Assembly: GCA_001275005.1 (NCBI GenBank)
Contig: JWZX01001258.1
Span: 1 to 27,261, forward strand
Direction: 5' to 3'
DNA: 27,261 nt
DNA from: Chrysochromulina tobinii
Lineage: Eukaryota > Haptophyta > Prymnesiales > Chrysochromulinaceae
Both the position numbers and the translations under genes were made by a program. Below are positions 1 through 8,251 of the stretch, in pieces. Positions within the stretch are counted from its first letter, which is position 1. Every line of letters begins with the position of its first letter. The notes below the pieces were generated by a model. The model was not told the DNA's origin. It searched no databases and saw only the letters and a list, made by a program, of their open reading frames with translations.

Positions 1-349
1 CGGAGTGGTCCCGCCCACCCACCGCGATGTAAGCCTGGTCTAGCTTTAGCAGGGACCGGGTTGTCGCGCTCACCAGGCTGCTTGTGTACATGTGTAGCTC
101 TGATGAACAGCAATTCAAGTCAAACACGCGACCAAGTTTACCGGGCGGAATGACGAAAAACCCGGGAGTGCGCTCGCGCGGGAGTATAGGCGAGATTTCT
201 TGTGACTCTTTGTGATGAGGGGGCCGGCAAAGGCAGCCCCTCGGGGCTGGGGGGGTGACGGTTTTTTTTTGGTCGAATTTTTGGGTGCGATTGTTATCAG
301 GATAAATGAATGCTACAGTCGCCGTGTTAGCCGTGCGGATCGTGTGCAG
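1..349. other. Window edge, no gene recognised
   Basis: I see no convincing reading frame, RNA gene or repeat family here. The stretch is mixed in composition, with a T-run near 261-270 and a short TTATC/GATAA inverted repeat near 295-306. It could be the intron or flank of a gene lying mostly outside the window. Confidence 0.4.
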
Positions 350-542
350 GGGTGGGGATCAAGCCGGCGGTAGCACTCTAAACATTACTCTTCAGTATAG
401 GTGACTCAGGTGCAACTGGACTCAGGCAGACGAGAGACGTCAACGGACAACGCTAACCCCCATTCCCCCCCTTCCCCCCACCTCTCCCCCCCAAACTTGC
501 GCTAAACTTGCGCTGAGAGACACGTCAATCAAACTCCTCATG
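350..542. repeat. Direct repeat, copy 1 (paired with 1775-1940)
   Basis: Copy 1 begins near GGTGGGGATCAAGCCGGCGG and ends near CACGTCAATCAAACTCCTCA. It shares long stretches with the copy at 1775-1940: AAGCCGGCGGT, TAAACATTACTCTTCAGTA, GTGACTCAGGTGCAACTGGA, then GTCAACGGACAACGCTAACC, a C/T-rich tract, and GAGAGACACGTCAATCAAAC. Copy 1 is longer because of an insertion after the TGGA motif and a duplicated GCTAAACTTGC near the end. The two copies enclose about 1.2 kb that includes the RING-type exon. No terminal features of a named transposon are visible. Confidence 0.85.
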
Positions 543-567
543 ATGCCCTGCGTGGACGACACGGCAG

Positions 568-672
568 TCGCTGGTCGCCAACGCCTTCTACTCGACCATG
601 CTCTGGGTGTGCGCGCACCTCGCGGCCTACGAGGACACGCTCAGCGCCTTCGGCACCAAGAAGGGCGGTTAA
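568..672 (+). CDS. Possible terminal exon of an unknown gene
   Basis: A short open stretch starts directly after an acceptor-like CGGCAG and reads 34 residues to TAA at 670-672. Its composition is protein-like, beginning SLVANAFYST and ending FGTKKGG, with a hydrophobic LWVCAHLAAY segment that could be the end of a membrane helix. No family is recognised and no upstream exon can be shown. It sits just after repeat copy 1, so it may be a gene remnant carried between the repeats. Confidence 0.25.
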   Translation, partial: SLVANAFYSTMLWVCAHLAAYEDTLSAFGTKKGG

Positions 673-690
673 CCGTCTCTCAGCACATGA

Positions 691-1038
691 TCAAGATTCT
701 CCTCCTTCATTGGGGGTGGATCACTGCGTCAGCTGGCAGCCGCGGCGCTCCTGGCCAACCAGCATGCCGAGAGACCCCTTCCAGGTGACGAGCTTGTGCT
801 GCAATGGAGTGAGTGCTTCACGTGCGAATTCGAGGCCGCTGTGGGCACCCGTGCAGCAGTGGAGCTCACGGACCTATGTGCAGTGGTGCGCAAGCTACTA
901 AACCACTTCCCGCACGAGCTGCAGCGACGAAGCACGTCAGATGCACAATATTCAAGAATGTCCCCAGACTTAAGAATCATGTTTGAGTGCACAGGGAAGA
1001 GATCTTCATGGTGCTCCTGCCGCCGAGCAGCCCCCTAG
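691..1038 (+). CDS. Possible exon of an unknown gene
   Basis: This frame is open from a stop at 688-690 to TAG at 1036-1038. Its residue pattern looks protein-like, with SLRQLAAAALLANQHAERP early and DLCAVVRKLLNHFPHELQR in the middle, both plausible amphipathic helices. No domain is recognised. I could not find a donor that would join it in frame to the RING exon at 1116. It may be an exon of a separate gene or a decayed fragment. Confidence is low because GC-rich DNA easily stays open in several frames. Confidence 0.22.
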   Translation, partial: SRFSSFIGGGSLRQLAAAALLANQHAERPLPGDELVLQWSECFTCEFEAAVGTRAAVELTDLCAVVRKLLNHFPHELQRRSTSDAQYSRMSPDLRIMFECTGKRSSWCSCRRAAP

Positions 1039-1115
1039 AGCTGACAATAAGTCTTTCTCGCGGTGGGCTTGCATTCATGCATTGTCTGTGCGCACTCCCG
1101 CCACATCTCCTGTAG

Positions 1116-1709
1116 AAGCTCCTCGTGCCCGGGCGCCGGGGTCACATACCGGGCCCAGTTCACAAGTGCAGAGCGTGCCAAGCTACCAAGCAAGCGACCA
1201 ATGATGCTGTGGCTACCAGCTTCCGTCAACGCGTTTCGCAAGAGGACGATGTTCTGGAGGACGAGGAGGATGAGGACGACGAGGCACGAGGACGACGAGG
1301 CACCGCCTCTGCTGCGGTCGCCGCCTTCGCCACCACCGCCAGCGCTGCCTGTGGCGAGTACGCGCGCGCGCAGCGTGCGGAACCGCAGAACTGGTGCAAC
1401 ATTTGTCTTGAAGCCGAAGATGAGCATGGTGTCAGGGCATGGTGTGAGCGTGTGACGAACCTCGTCGCATTCGGCTGCTCCTGCGTGGCGCCTTGGTTTC
1501 ACCATAGGTGCATGTGGAAATGGTACTTGCAGAAAACCAGGCATTCAGAGCTTGGGCAGCTTGGGCACGGCGCTGCATGGCGGAGCACGTGGCAGGACAA
1601 GGTAGTAGCGAGGTGTCCCTGTTGTAGGACACTTGTGAGAGTGTCGCGCCCGCCCCGCGCCAAAGAATGTGACCGGTCCAATAGCAAGGTGTGTGTGACC
1701 AGCAGATAA
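1116..1709 (+). CDS. RING-CH-like zinc-finger protein, 3' exon
   Basis: The protein is likely an E3 ubiquitin ligase or ligase-like protein. The reading frame opens after a pyrimidine-rich acceptor (CATCTCCTGTAG) at 1115 and ends with TAA at 1707-1709. Within it are an acidic stretch (residues EDDVLEDEEDEDD) and then a zinc-binding pattern: CNIC, then CSC followed by x5, H-x2-C (FHHRC), a tryptophan-containing helix (MWKWYL), and CPCC. The order C-x2-C, C-x-C, H-x2-C, C-x2-C matches the RING-CH (C4HC3) layout of MARCH-type ligases, although the C-x5-H spacing is shorter than the usual x7. No transmembrane helices follow, unlike most MARCH proteins. There is no in-frame ATG before the RING, so the start must lie in an upstream exon that I cannot place. 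It lies between the two direct repeats. Confidence 0.55.
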   Translation, partial: KLLVPGRRGHIPGPVHKCRACQATKQATNDAVATSFRQRVSQEDDVLEDEEDEDDEARGRRGTASAAVAAFATTASAACGEYARAQRAEPQNWCNICLEAEDEHGVRAWCERVTNLVAFGCSCVAPWFHHRCMWKWYLQKTRHSELGQLGHGAAWRSTWQDKVVARCPCCRTLVRVSRPPRAKECDRSNSKVCVTSR

Positions 1710-1774
1710 CTAAGGTAAGAGCTACTCACCATGGCTACACACCCCCGAAACGACGAAACGACAAACTGCTAACT

Positions 1775-1940
1775 GGGTGGGGAAGCCGGCGGTGGCAATC
1801 TAAACATTACTCTTCAGTAAAGGTGACTCAGGTGCAACTGGACAGGCACGTCAACGGACAACGCTAACCCCCATCCCCCCCTTCCCCCCCTCTCCCCCCC
1901 AAACTTGCGTTGAGAGACACGTCAATCAAACTCCTCATCA
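1775..1940. repeat. Direct repeat, copy 2 (paired with 350-542)
   Basis: This is the second copy of the repeat described at 350-542; it starts at GGGTGGGGAAGCCGGCGG and ends near CAATCAAACTCCTCAT. It lies about 100 bp upstream of the FKBP start codon, so it may be 5' UTR or promoter sequence of that gene. If so, copy 1 would be a duplicated promoter or leader. Confidence 0.85.
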
Positions 1941-2044
1941 AATCCTCCACACACAGAGCAGAGAGCAGTTGGATGTGTTTCTTTTTGACACCGCCACCGT
2001 CGCCGCCGCGGCTGTAGCCGCCGCTGTAGCCGCCTTGGCGACGA

Positions 2045-3400
2045 ATGTCCTTCCCGCATCGGACCAGCCACGAGTGGAGCCGGCGTGACGCCACCACGCC
2101 ATACACGGTCAGTGTGTTCAACAAGCCTCCCGTGTTGAACAGGGGTGCGATCGCTCCGCTCGGCAATGCATTCGGCCAGAAATTCTCCATCGTCCAGGGC
2201 ACGATGATGTCGCAGAGTACAGCGCTTCCAGCTTTTGCGCCGCGGAGCGCAGTGACGCCGCCATCCAAAGCGGTCTTGCTGCCATCGATGGCCTTGGCGC
2301 CTCAGACTCTGGGCGTCGTGCCGACACGCACACAACGGCTTGGATTGTCCACGTTTGAGCCACTGCCGATGGTCAAGAAGACCACTCTGAAAGTGGGGCA
2401 TGGCAAGCCGTGCGCTGTGGGGGACATGGTCGATGTCACGTACGTCGGCTGGCTAGCGGGCGACGACCCGTCCTCTCCGTCGGGCCGCTTTGACGAGGGC
2501 GCACACTTCCAATTCGTCCTTGGCGCTGGAGAGGTGATCCCCGGGTGGGACCTCACGTTCGTCGGCATGCTTGAGGGCGAACGAGCGCGGTTGGTCGTGC
2601 CGCCGTTGCTCGCGTATGGCGCGCGAGGGATGCCCCCCAAGGTGCCGCCGAATACGGAGCTCCACTTTGAGGTTCATATCAATACCGTTGCTCGCCCAGC
2701 CTCCGCCGCCTCCAACGCTCCCGCCCCGGCTGCAGCTCCCCCAGCTGCCGCAGCTGCCGCTGGCCTGCATCCCTTCTCCCAAGACAGGCTCCGGGAGCTG
2801 ATCCCGTCGCCCCCTAAGGCTGCGCGTACAAAGCCTGCGATGCCCTCCACGCCAGCACCAGATGCGGCCGCGCCCCAATTCAATCCGCTGGGCTCGTACA
2901 CGAACGGTCGTGCGCCGGTGCTCCAGCCTCGGGTGGGAATGCCAGTTCCTGGCACAGCCCCTCTCTCCCACCTGCCTCCTCCGACGGCGACCGCTTTGAC
3001 AACAAGAGCCAGCTCTGCGGCCGCCGCCAAAGTGGCCGCCACCCCCGCTCACACCAAGGCCGCTGCAGCAACCCCTGGCGCGCCCGCTGCTCCTGAGCGT
3101 CACCGGCCCGCTCTCCCCGGCGTGCCTGCCGAGCGTCCAGAGCCTGAGCGCGTGCAGACGGCGAGTAAATCGGTCCGATTCGACGAGAGCGTCTTGCTGC
3201 CGCCCCCGACCGCCGAGGCCACCGATCCTCGCCGGTACTACGAGCGTGCTCTCGCCGAGATCCTGCAGCGCAAGATGAGCGAGCAGCTGGGTGTGTTCCA
3301 GCCGAGTGTGTTCCAGCCGCCGACAGCACTGCAGCAGCAGTTCCCAAACGGCGTGCCGGGCCAGGGGAACTTTATGCGCCGAGGCTTCAAGCACCTTTGA
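2045..3400 (+). CDS. FKBP-type peptidyl-prolyl isomerase with long disordered tail
   Basis: The product (451 aa) is expected to catalyse cis-trans isomerisation of Xaa-Pro bonds and could bind FK506 or rapamycin. One FKBP domain spans about residues 110-215. The residues lining the FKBP12 pocket are all present: Y133 (TYVGW), F149-D150 (GRFDEG), F157, V164-I165 and W168 (EVIPGW), Y191 (AYG) and F208. The first 109 residues have no recognised domain. Residues 217-390 are rich in Ala and Pro and look disordered. The C-terminus has a short helical segment (YYERALAEILQRKMSEQLG) and a Gln-rich end. An N-terminal extension before the FKBP fold recalls FKBP15, but the WH1-like part is not convincing. 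The ATG at 2045 is chosen as the first in frame; an ATG at codon 109 would give an FKBP12-like start. The gene is convergent with the VPS9 gene. Confidence 0.88.
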   Translation: MSFPHRTSHEWSRRDATTPYTVSVFNKPPVLNRGAIAPLGNAFGQKFSIVQGTMMSQSTALPAFAPRSAVTPPSKAVLLPSMALAPQTLGVVPTRTQRLGLSTFEPLPMVKKTTLKVGHGKPCAVGDMVDVTYVGWLAGDDPSSPSGRFDEGAHFQFVLGAGEVIPGWDLTFVGMLEGERARLVVPPLLAYGARGMPPKVPPNTELHFEVHINTVARPASAASNAPAPAAAPPAAAAAAGLHPFSQDRLRELIPSPPKAARTKPAMPSTPAPDAAAPQFNPLGSYTNGRAPVLQPRVGMPVPGTAPLSHLPPPTATALTTRASSAAAAKVAATPAHTKAAAATPGAPAAPERHRPALPGVPAERPEPERVQTASKSVRFDESVLLPPPTAEATDPRRYYERALAEILQRKMSEQLGVFQPSVFQPPTALQQQFPNGVPGQGNFMRRGFKHL

Positions 3401-3740
3401 GGCCATGCTCCTCTGCTCAGCAGCAGCGCATGCCGATTGGTGCGGGGACATCTGAGATTCTGAGATGGTCACACAGGACACATGCGGTTTCATGGTCTTC
3501 TGCGAGCCTCAGAAGATCCGACCGTGGTCGCGAGGGACCGGCGAGCGGCGTACAAGCTACAACCCTGAAAGGGTGTTATATCTAGACGTCTATAGCGCGA
3601 CCGTCCGAATCCAGCCGCGAGCCGGGCCGCCATGCGTATCGGTTAATTATAAGACCGCCACGACGCACGAGTCTCACTGAGTCACTGTGGCAAGGCGCCC
3701 GTAGAATTGGCATCGCAATCCGCGTCACGCTGAGAAAGCT
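3401..3740. other. Convergent intergenic region, no gene seen
   Basis: This stretch lies between the 3' ends of the FKBP and VPS9 genes. It contains a perfect 10-bp palindrome, TAGACGTCTA, at 3583-3592. Short frames here carry no recognisable protein. It probably holds the 3' UTRs of both genes. Confidence 0.5.
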
Positions 3741-6700
3741 TCAGCCCCGGCTCTTGGCCCCCATCCGTGGGAGCCGCTTGGGCGGCGGCACGGCAGCGGC
3801 ACTCGAGTGCGCCATCGCAGGCACGTCACCTCTCGCGACCGCCGCGGCGGCGGCTTGGCGGTCTGAGAGGGCCTGCGCGAGCAGCACTTGTGCGGCCGCG
3901 GCCCCTCGCGAGAGTGGCGCGGGCGCGGCCGACGCAGATGAGGAGTGCGGCAATCGTTCCTCAGCCTGGTCCAAATGAGGCGCCGCGACGGTAGCGGGCA
4001 CTGATGATAGCGAGGCGGTGGTTGGCAGGGCAGCCGAGGGCGGCGAGGGTCGAGGAGGCGGCGACGTCGGCGGCAGGGAGTCGAGTGGATTCGACGGGCG
4101 CGGCGAGGCGACCTGGGGAGCCACAGGCGCAGGCGGTGGCGAATGAGGAGAGTGCCCAACGCGCCACCCCCCCGACCTCGGAGATCCAATCTCCGATCGC
4201 AGCAGCGCAATGATCTCATCACGCTCGACGCACCCAGAGCAGTCGATTGATCGTCGTTTGGCCTCTGCCAGCAGCTCGCGAACGCCCAAGCTCTCGAGCG
4301 CCATGCCGGGCGCCTGCACGTCCTGCTGGCGCTCACCGCCCGCTGCCGCAACGGCCCCTGCTGCATCGGCCGACGCTGCATTGACTGATGGCGCCGTATC
4401 TTCCGACGCCTCGGCGAGCGGCGCCGTAGCGGGAATCACATGGGATGCCGCTGGCGCCGCCGCAGCCCCATCGAGCGCGTGCGCGGCAAGTGGCGCGGTC
4501 GATGAGCCGCGCTTGATAGGGCGTCCGGTCCGCTTGTCCCACAGTGCAGTAGGCGGTGTGGGTAGGAGCGCCGAACGCAGCGCCTCCGCACGTGTCTCGA
4601 GTAACTCCGCCTCAAGTGCACGCAAGAGCTCCATGGACTGACGAATCGACGGGTTGATCGTGGGTGGGCTCACGACGGCGGCTGGCGCGGCGCTCTGCTG
4701 TGCGCTGTGGCTCGAAGGCTGTGCGCGGCTCGCCGGCAGCCGGCGGCAGCCGGCGGCGAAAGTGAGTTGATCCCATTTGAGGGTGAGAACCCATCGCATA
4801 GCCACCTCGAATGTTGCCAGGCAGTAGCCTTGCTCGCCTGCCTGTTGATGGTCGGTGGCCAGTCCCTGGAGCAGCGCCATCTCGATGGGGAGGGAAGCCA
4901 CCTGCGCTATCACGATCACGTACGCGACGAGGGGCACGAGCTCGTCCGCAGCGGGAGGTGGTGCCCCGAGCGCCTCGGCAGCCTGGGCGATCAGGCGACA
5001 CGTGTCCACGAGGCAGGCGAGCGCGCGCGTGGGAGTGGTCGCCTGTGGCAGCTGCTGCAGTCGCCCCACGGGCTTCGCGTACGGTTGGCGTGCTGGGGCC
5101 AGGGGCGCCGATGCCAGCGCCTGCAGCGTCTGCGAGGACGACGACGACGGCTGCTGCGGCGTCACCGACGACGACAACGACGACTGCAGCAGCTGCTGCG
5201 GCGGCGGTGGCGGCGACGGCTCGCCACAAAAGGCCTTCGGTAGTCCAAGGTGCTCGGGATTGAGCTTCGCGAGGAGTCGCAGCTGCTGCTGATAGAGTGT
5301 CATCTCCGCCGCATAGGCCTCCATATGCACGCTCACCAACGGGCGACGCAAGGCTTCGTAGGCGGCCATCTCGACGGCACTCACGAGCTCGACGCCCGCC
5401 GCGCCATACGCAATCTCGGCGGCAGCGCGTGGCGCGAGCTGTGGATAGCACAAGAGCACCTCCGCCACCAACCTCTTCACGGCAAGCCTCGCCTGCACAC
5501 ACGATGCCACGCAGTCGTCGGCCGTCGGTTCGGCACGTGCTGTGAGACGCGCCCACCTCTCAAACTCTCCCCCGAGCCGCCCGATAGCGCGCGCGAGGGG
5601 GTGGACGGCGGAGGCTTCACCGTCCGCGTCGCCGCCCTCCGCGCTGGCATGCCGCACCCCCTCAATACGTCCTTCGAGCACACGCTCGAGATGGCGCTCT
5701 ACCAGCGCCGCATCCCATGGCCGTGCCGCGAGCTGCCTGAGCCATTGCACCTCCCGAGCGAGCCAGCCGCCCGACGCGGCCGGTACGGGGAAGAGGGCGC
5801 GCCCGACGGACAGTGCGACCGCGTGTGGCCCGCGCGCCGACAGTCGAATCGGCACGCTTGATGAGCTGCCGCCGCTGCCGCCGCTGCCGCCGCCCGCGGT
5901 CGCGCTGGCCGGGAGGCGAATCGCCTGGACCAGCAGCCCCTCAACGAGGTCGTATATGCGCACGTGGCCGCGCGAGCACGTGATCAGCAACGGCCAGCCC
6001 ACCACCGCGTCCAGCGGAGGCCCCGAGCCGTCAAGCGCTAGCGCTGGTCGGCTCAGGGTGCCGAGAGCACCTGTGGGTGTGCCCGGCGCCTCGCGTTGCA
6101 GGACGCTCCAATCGGCGGCCTCAAAGGTGAGAGCGACGGTGCCGCCACCCTTGCGCGGTCCGAGTACGATCGTCTCGCCCGTGCCCAGCGAAAAGGTGCG
6201 CGCATGCCCGCCTGGCCGTCCGTCGCGCGCGTGAGGCGTCTCGAGCCACTGCTGAAGCGTCCGCACGGGCATCGCGGCCACCGGCACACTCTCGCGCCGC
6301 GTGGGTCCGCCCGGCATGGGCAGGGGTGGCACAAGCATAAAGTGCACGCCGTCGCACAGCAGCACACTGTCGTCCGCTGCCCATGCAAGCGACGCCAGCC
6401 CAGATGCGATCTCGAAACCGAGCGGCAGCTGCAGCGGCACGATGGCTTGCAGCTCGCACGTCGTGCTGCTGCGCAGGTCGCCGCTCGTGGCGGCCTCGTC
6501 GCCGTCGACGTCGTCGCCATGGTTCTGACGGAAGCCGAACACGTGGAGTGCGTACTCGCCAAGGCAGGCGCAGCACAGACGCGTGCCGAGGCGGCGCGAC
6601 CACGACGGTGCCATGCAGCTCACTGCGCTGCACTCGGGGTGCGGCGGTTGCAGGTCGATGGTCGCGACGTCGTCGGCGCCGCCGCCGCTAAGCAGCGATG

Positions 6701-6965
6701 CGTCGGCCAGTGGGCAGGCCGCGTGCGACACCGCACCCGACTGTAGCACGAAGACGAACGTGGTCGCCGAGTCGCACGCGAGGTGAGTGACGGGGCTGCG
6801 CTCGTGTGCGCGTGCGCGAGCGAGCAAAGAGCCGCTCGCCGCGTCGAGCAGAAGGAGCTCGCCGTTGGCCGTGCCGATCAGCAGCGCGCCCTCCATGTGC
6901 AGCAGCGCGGTGACAGTAGACAGCCCGGTCGGCAGTGGCATGCCATTATGCGCGAAGGGCTGCAT
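3741..6965 (-). CDS. Beta-propeller-like/VPS9/SAP-like protein, putative Rab5-family GEF
   Basis: The product (about 1,074 aa from the ATG at 6965; upstream codons in frame start only with GTG) is a likely guanine-nucleotide exchange factor for endosomal Rab5-type GTPases. Residues 1 to about 400 form a propeller-like region with repeated strands ending in structures such as GTANGELLLLDAASG and CSRGHVRIYDLVEG, resembling the CNH/Vps39 class. A VPS9 domain follows at about 525-735, split by a Ser/Gln/Pro-rich insert near 580-625. Its core reads ADELVPLVAYVIV then GEQGYCLATFEVA. D674, P678 and Y714 match the Rabex-5 catalytic residues, but the usual Thr three residues after the Tyr is Ala717, with Thr at 718. 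A SAP-like helix pair with CSGCVERDEI sits at about 889-927, and the tail is Pro-rich. The gene is intronless here and divergent from the MOSC gene. Confidence 0.75.
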   Translation of the reverse strand: MQPFAHNGMPLPTGLSTVTALLHMEGALLIGTANGELLLLDAASGSLLARARAHERSPVTHLACDSATTFVFVLQSGAVSHAACPLADASLLSGGGADDVATIDLQPPHPECSAVSCMAPSWSRRLGTRLCCACLGEYALHVFGFRQNHGDDVDGDEAATSGDLRSSTTCELQAIVPLQLPLGFEIASGLASLAWAADDSVLLCDGVHFMLVPPLPMPGGPTRRESVPVAAMPVRTLQQWLETPHARDGRPGGHARTFSLGTGETIVLGPRKGGGTVALTFEAADWSVLQREAPGTPTGALGTLSRPALALDGSGPPLDAVVGWPLLITCSRGHVRIYDLVEGLLVQAIRLPASATAGGGSGGSGGSSSSVPIRLSARGPHAVALSVGRALFPVPAASGGWLAREVQWLRQLAARPWDAALVERHLERVLEGRIEGVRHASAEGGDADGEASAVHPLARAIGRLGGEFERWARLTARAEPTADDCVASCVQARLAVKRLVAEVLLCYPQLAPRAAAEIAYGAAGVELVSAVEMAAYEALRRPLVSVHMEAYAAEMTLYQQQLRLLAKLNPEHLGLPKAFCGEPSPPPPPQQLLQSSLSSSVTPQQPSSSSSQTLQALASAPLAPARQPYAKPVGRLQQLPQATTPTRALACLVDTCRLIAQAAEALGAPPPAADELVPLVAYVIVIAQVASLPIEMALLQGLATDHQQAGEQGYCLATFEVAMRWVLTLKWDQLTFAAGCRRLPASRAQPSSHSAQQSAAPAAVVSPPTINPSIRQSMELLRALEAELLETRAEALRSALLPTPPTALWDKRTGRPIKRGSSTAPLAAHALDGAAAAPAASHVIPATAPLAEASEDTAPSVNAASADAAGAVAAAGGERQQDVQAPGMALESLGVRELLAEAKRRSIDCSGCVERDEIIALLRSEIGSPRSGGWRVGHSPHSPPPAPVAPQVASPRPSNPLDSLPPTSPPPRPSPPSAALPTTASLSSVPATVAAPHLDQAEERLPHSSSASAAPAPLSRGAAAAQVLLAQALSDRQAAAAAVARGDVPAMAHSSAAAVPPPKRLPRMGAKSRG

Positions 6966-7022
6966 TTTGCGCGCCGTCTCGAGCACCCGGCGCCGTCTCG
7001 AGCGAGCAAGCGTTCACACAAA
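6966..7022. promoter_or_regulatory. 57-bp divergent intergenic region, presumed shared promoter
   Basis: Only 57 bp separate the first ATG of the VPS9 gene (minus) and the ATG of the MOSC gene (plus). It contains a nearly repeated CGCCGTCTCGAGC (6971-6984 and 6991-7003). Any core promoters must overlap each other or lie inside the opposing gene. Confidence 0.5.
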
Positions 7023-8036
7023 ATGGCGCCGATCGTCGAGGCTCTGTATCGATACACCGTCAAGGGTCTGGATCGCGACGCGCTCGAAACCGTGGCGCTC
7101 GTTCCAAACCGTGGCCTCCCCAAAGACCGCGAGTGGGCCCTCCACTTTGAGGAGCCGCCAATCGCCAACGATCCGAATGTACCGCTCACACGCTTTCATT
7201 CGCAGGCGCCCGCATGGACCCACAAGAGTAACTTTCTATGTGCATACACAGCCGGCGAGTTGCTCGCGACATTCGAAACGCGGTATAGCGATGCCACCGA
7301 CGAGCTCACCGTGTGCCGCCGGGCCGACGGCGAGTCGCTGCTCGTCGCTCGGCTGACGGACGCCGACGAGCGTGAGCGTGTTGAGACCTTCTTTTCGGAC
7401 GCGAGCAGCAGGGGCGTGCGCCTCGTGCGCCCTGCCGATAATCGGCCGCACCACTTCGGCAATACCAACGCCGGCTTCCGGGTGGGAGATGCCGGCGGCT
7501 ACGTCCTCCATATCGTCAACCTCGAGACAATCGCCGCACTCAACAAGGCGACGGGCAACACGTTCGAGCCGTCGCGATTCCGCCCCAACATTGTGATCTC
7601 GGGCGTGCCCGCTTGGGCCGAATTCGACTGGGTCGGGTCCACAATCCGTGTCGGCGGCGCCACCCTCGAGGTGCTGAAACGCACGGTCCGCTGCGATGCC
7701 ATCAACGTCGACGGCCACGAAGACCTCGGCAACGCTCTCCGACATCTGCGCTCAGCACAACGGCCCGACGTGCCCGGATTGCTTTCGAAGCACTTTCCGG
7801 AGCACGGGCCCTACCTCGGGATCTATGCGCGCGTGGTTGAAGGCGGCTCCGTGCGCGTCGGCGACGCGCTGCAGCCACCGCCGTCCCCCATGTTCAGTAT
7901 CGACCCCAGGGGATGGTCAATGAAGGCGAAGGCCACCGCCGCCATCATGCTTGCGACGCTGCTACTGCCGCTTCTCGCTCGCCGGGATCGTCTTCTACTA
8001 CCACCCTATGCGTGGCCCGCTCAGAGGAGCAATTAA
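7023..8036 (+). CDS. MOSC-domain protein, mARC-like, with C-terminal membrane anchor
   Basis: The product (337 aa) belongs to the MOSC family that binds sulfurated molybdenum cofactor and, in mARC proteins, reduces N-hydroxylated substrates. The N-terminal MOSC_N barrel starts at once with the family motif YTVKGL (YPVKSL-like) and GLPKDREWAL. The MOSC core (about 150-285) has FRPNIVISG, the conserved Cys224 in TVRCDAINVD that is expected to ligate Mo, and YLGIYARVVEGGSVRVGD. A hydrophobic stretch at about 305-319 (AIMLATLLLPLLA), flanked by Lys/Arg, looks like a C-terminal tail anchor; animal mARC uses an N-terminal anchor instead. The ATG at 7023 places the barrel right at the N-terminus; upstream codons in frame would lie antisense to the VPS9 gene. 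Reduction partners cannot be seen in this window. Confidence 0.87.
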   Translation: MAPIVEALYRYTVKGLDRDALETVALVPNRGLPKDREWALHFEEPPIANDPNVPLTRFHSQAPAWTHKSNFLCAYTAGELLATFETRYSDATDELTVCRRADGESLLVARLTDADERERVETFFSDASSRGVRLVRPADNRPHHFGNTNAGFRVGDAGGYVLHIVNLETIAALNKATGNTFEPSRFRPNIVISGVPAWAEFDWVGSTIRVGGATLEVLKRTVRCDAINVDGHEDLGNALRHLRSAQRPDVPGLLSKHFPEHGPYLGIYARVVEGGSVRVGDALQPPPSPMFSIDPRGWSMKAKATAAIMLATLLLPLLARRDRLLLPPYAWPAQRSN

Positions 8037-8251
8037 ATGACGGTGCGGATTGGCGTGGGCGTTGCGGCACCACCGGACTCTGCCACGGCACCGCATCGCG
8101 CACGGCATGGGCGCGCGGCGCGCCATGGCACCAAAGTCCAAATCTGCCGAGGTTGGTGCTAACGCCGTTTTATACTGTTAAACACTGTATTGCCGTGATG
8201 CGTGTGCGTGTGCGTGTATTACGGTGCTGCTCAAAATCACCATTAAGTCGT
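8037..8251. other. Convergent intergenic region between MOSC and NYN/phosphoesterase genes
   Basis: The 215 bp between two converging stop codons contain an imperfect inverted repeat around CATGGGCGCGCGGCGCGCCA (about 8107-8128) and a GTGTGCGTGTGCGTG run near 8203. No coding sequence is recognised. Confidence 0.45.

Noticed and set aside
350-1940. LTR retrotransposon
   Set aside because: The repeats are short, lack TG...CA ends that I can see, and enclose no reverse transcriptase, integrase or gag-like frame.
2453-3493. 346-codon minus-strand frame opposite the FKBP gene
   Set aside because: Arg/Gly/Ser-rich shadow with no recognisable fold; the plus strand has an intact FKBP domain.
4183-4197. 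15-bp GATCCAATCTCCGAT shared with 10684-10698
   Set aside because: One match of this length on either strand is roughly expected by chance in 27 kb. The two sites lie in unrelated contexts.
4612-5556. 314-codon minus-strand frame inside the VPS9 gene, shifted by one base
   Set aside because: It overlaps the VPS9 coding frame on the same strand and has Arg/Ala-biased, non-protein-like sequence.
6966-6986. VPS9 protein start at 6986
   Set aside because: The codon there is GTG. The first in-frame ATG is at 6965, which is preferred for a nuclear eukaryotic gene.
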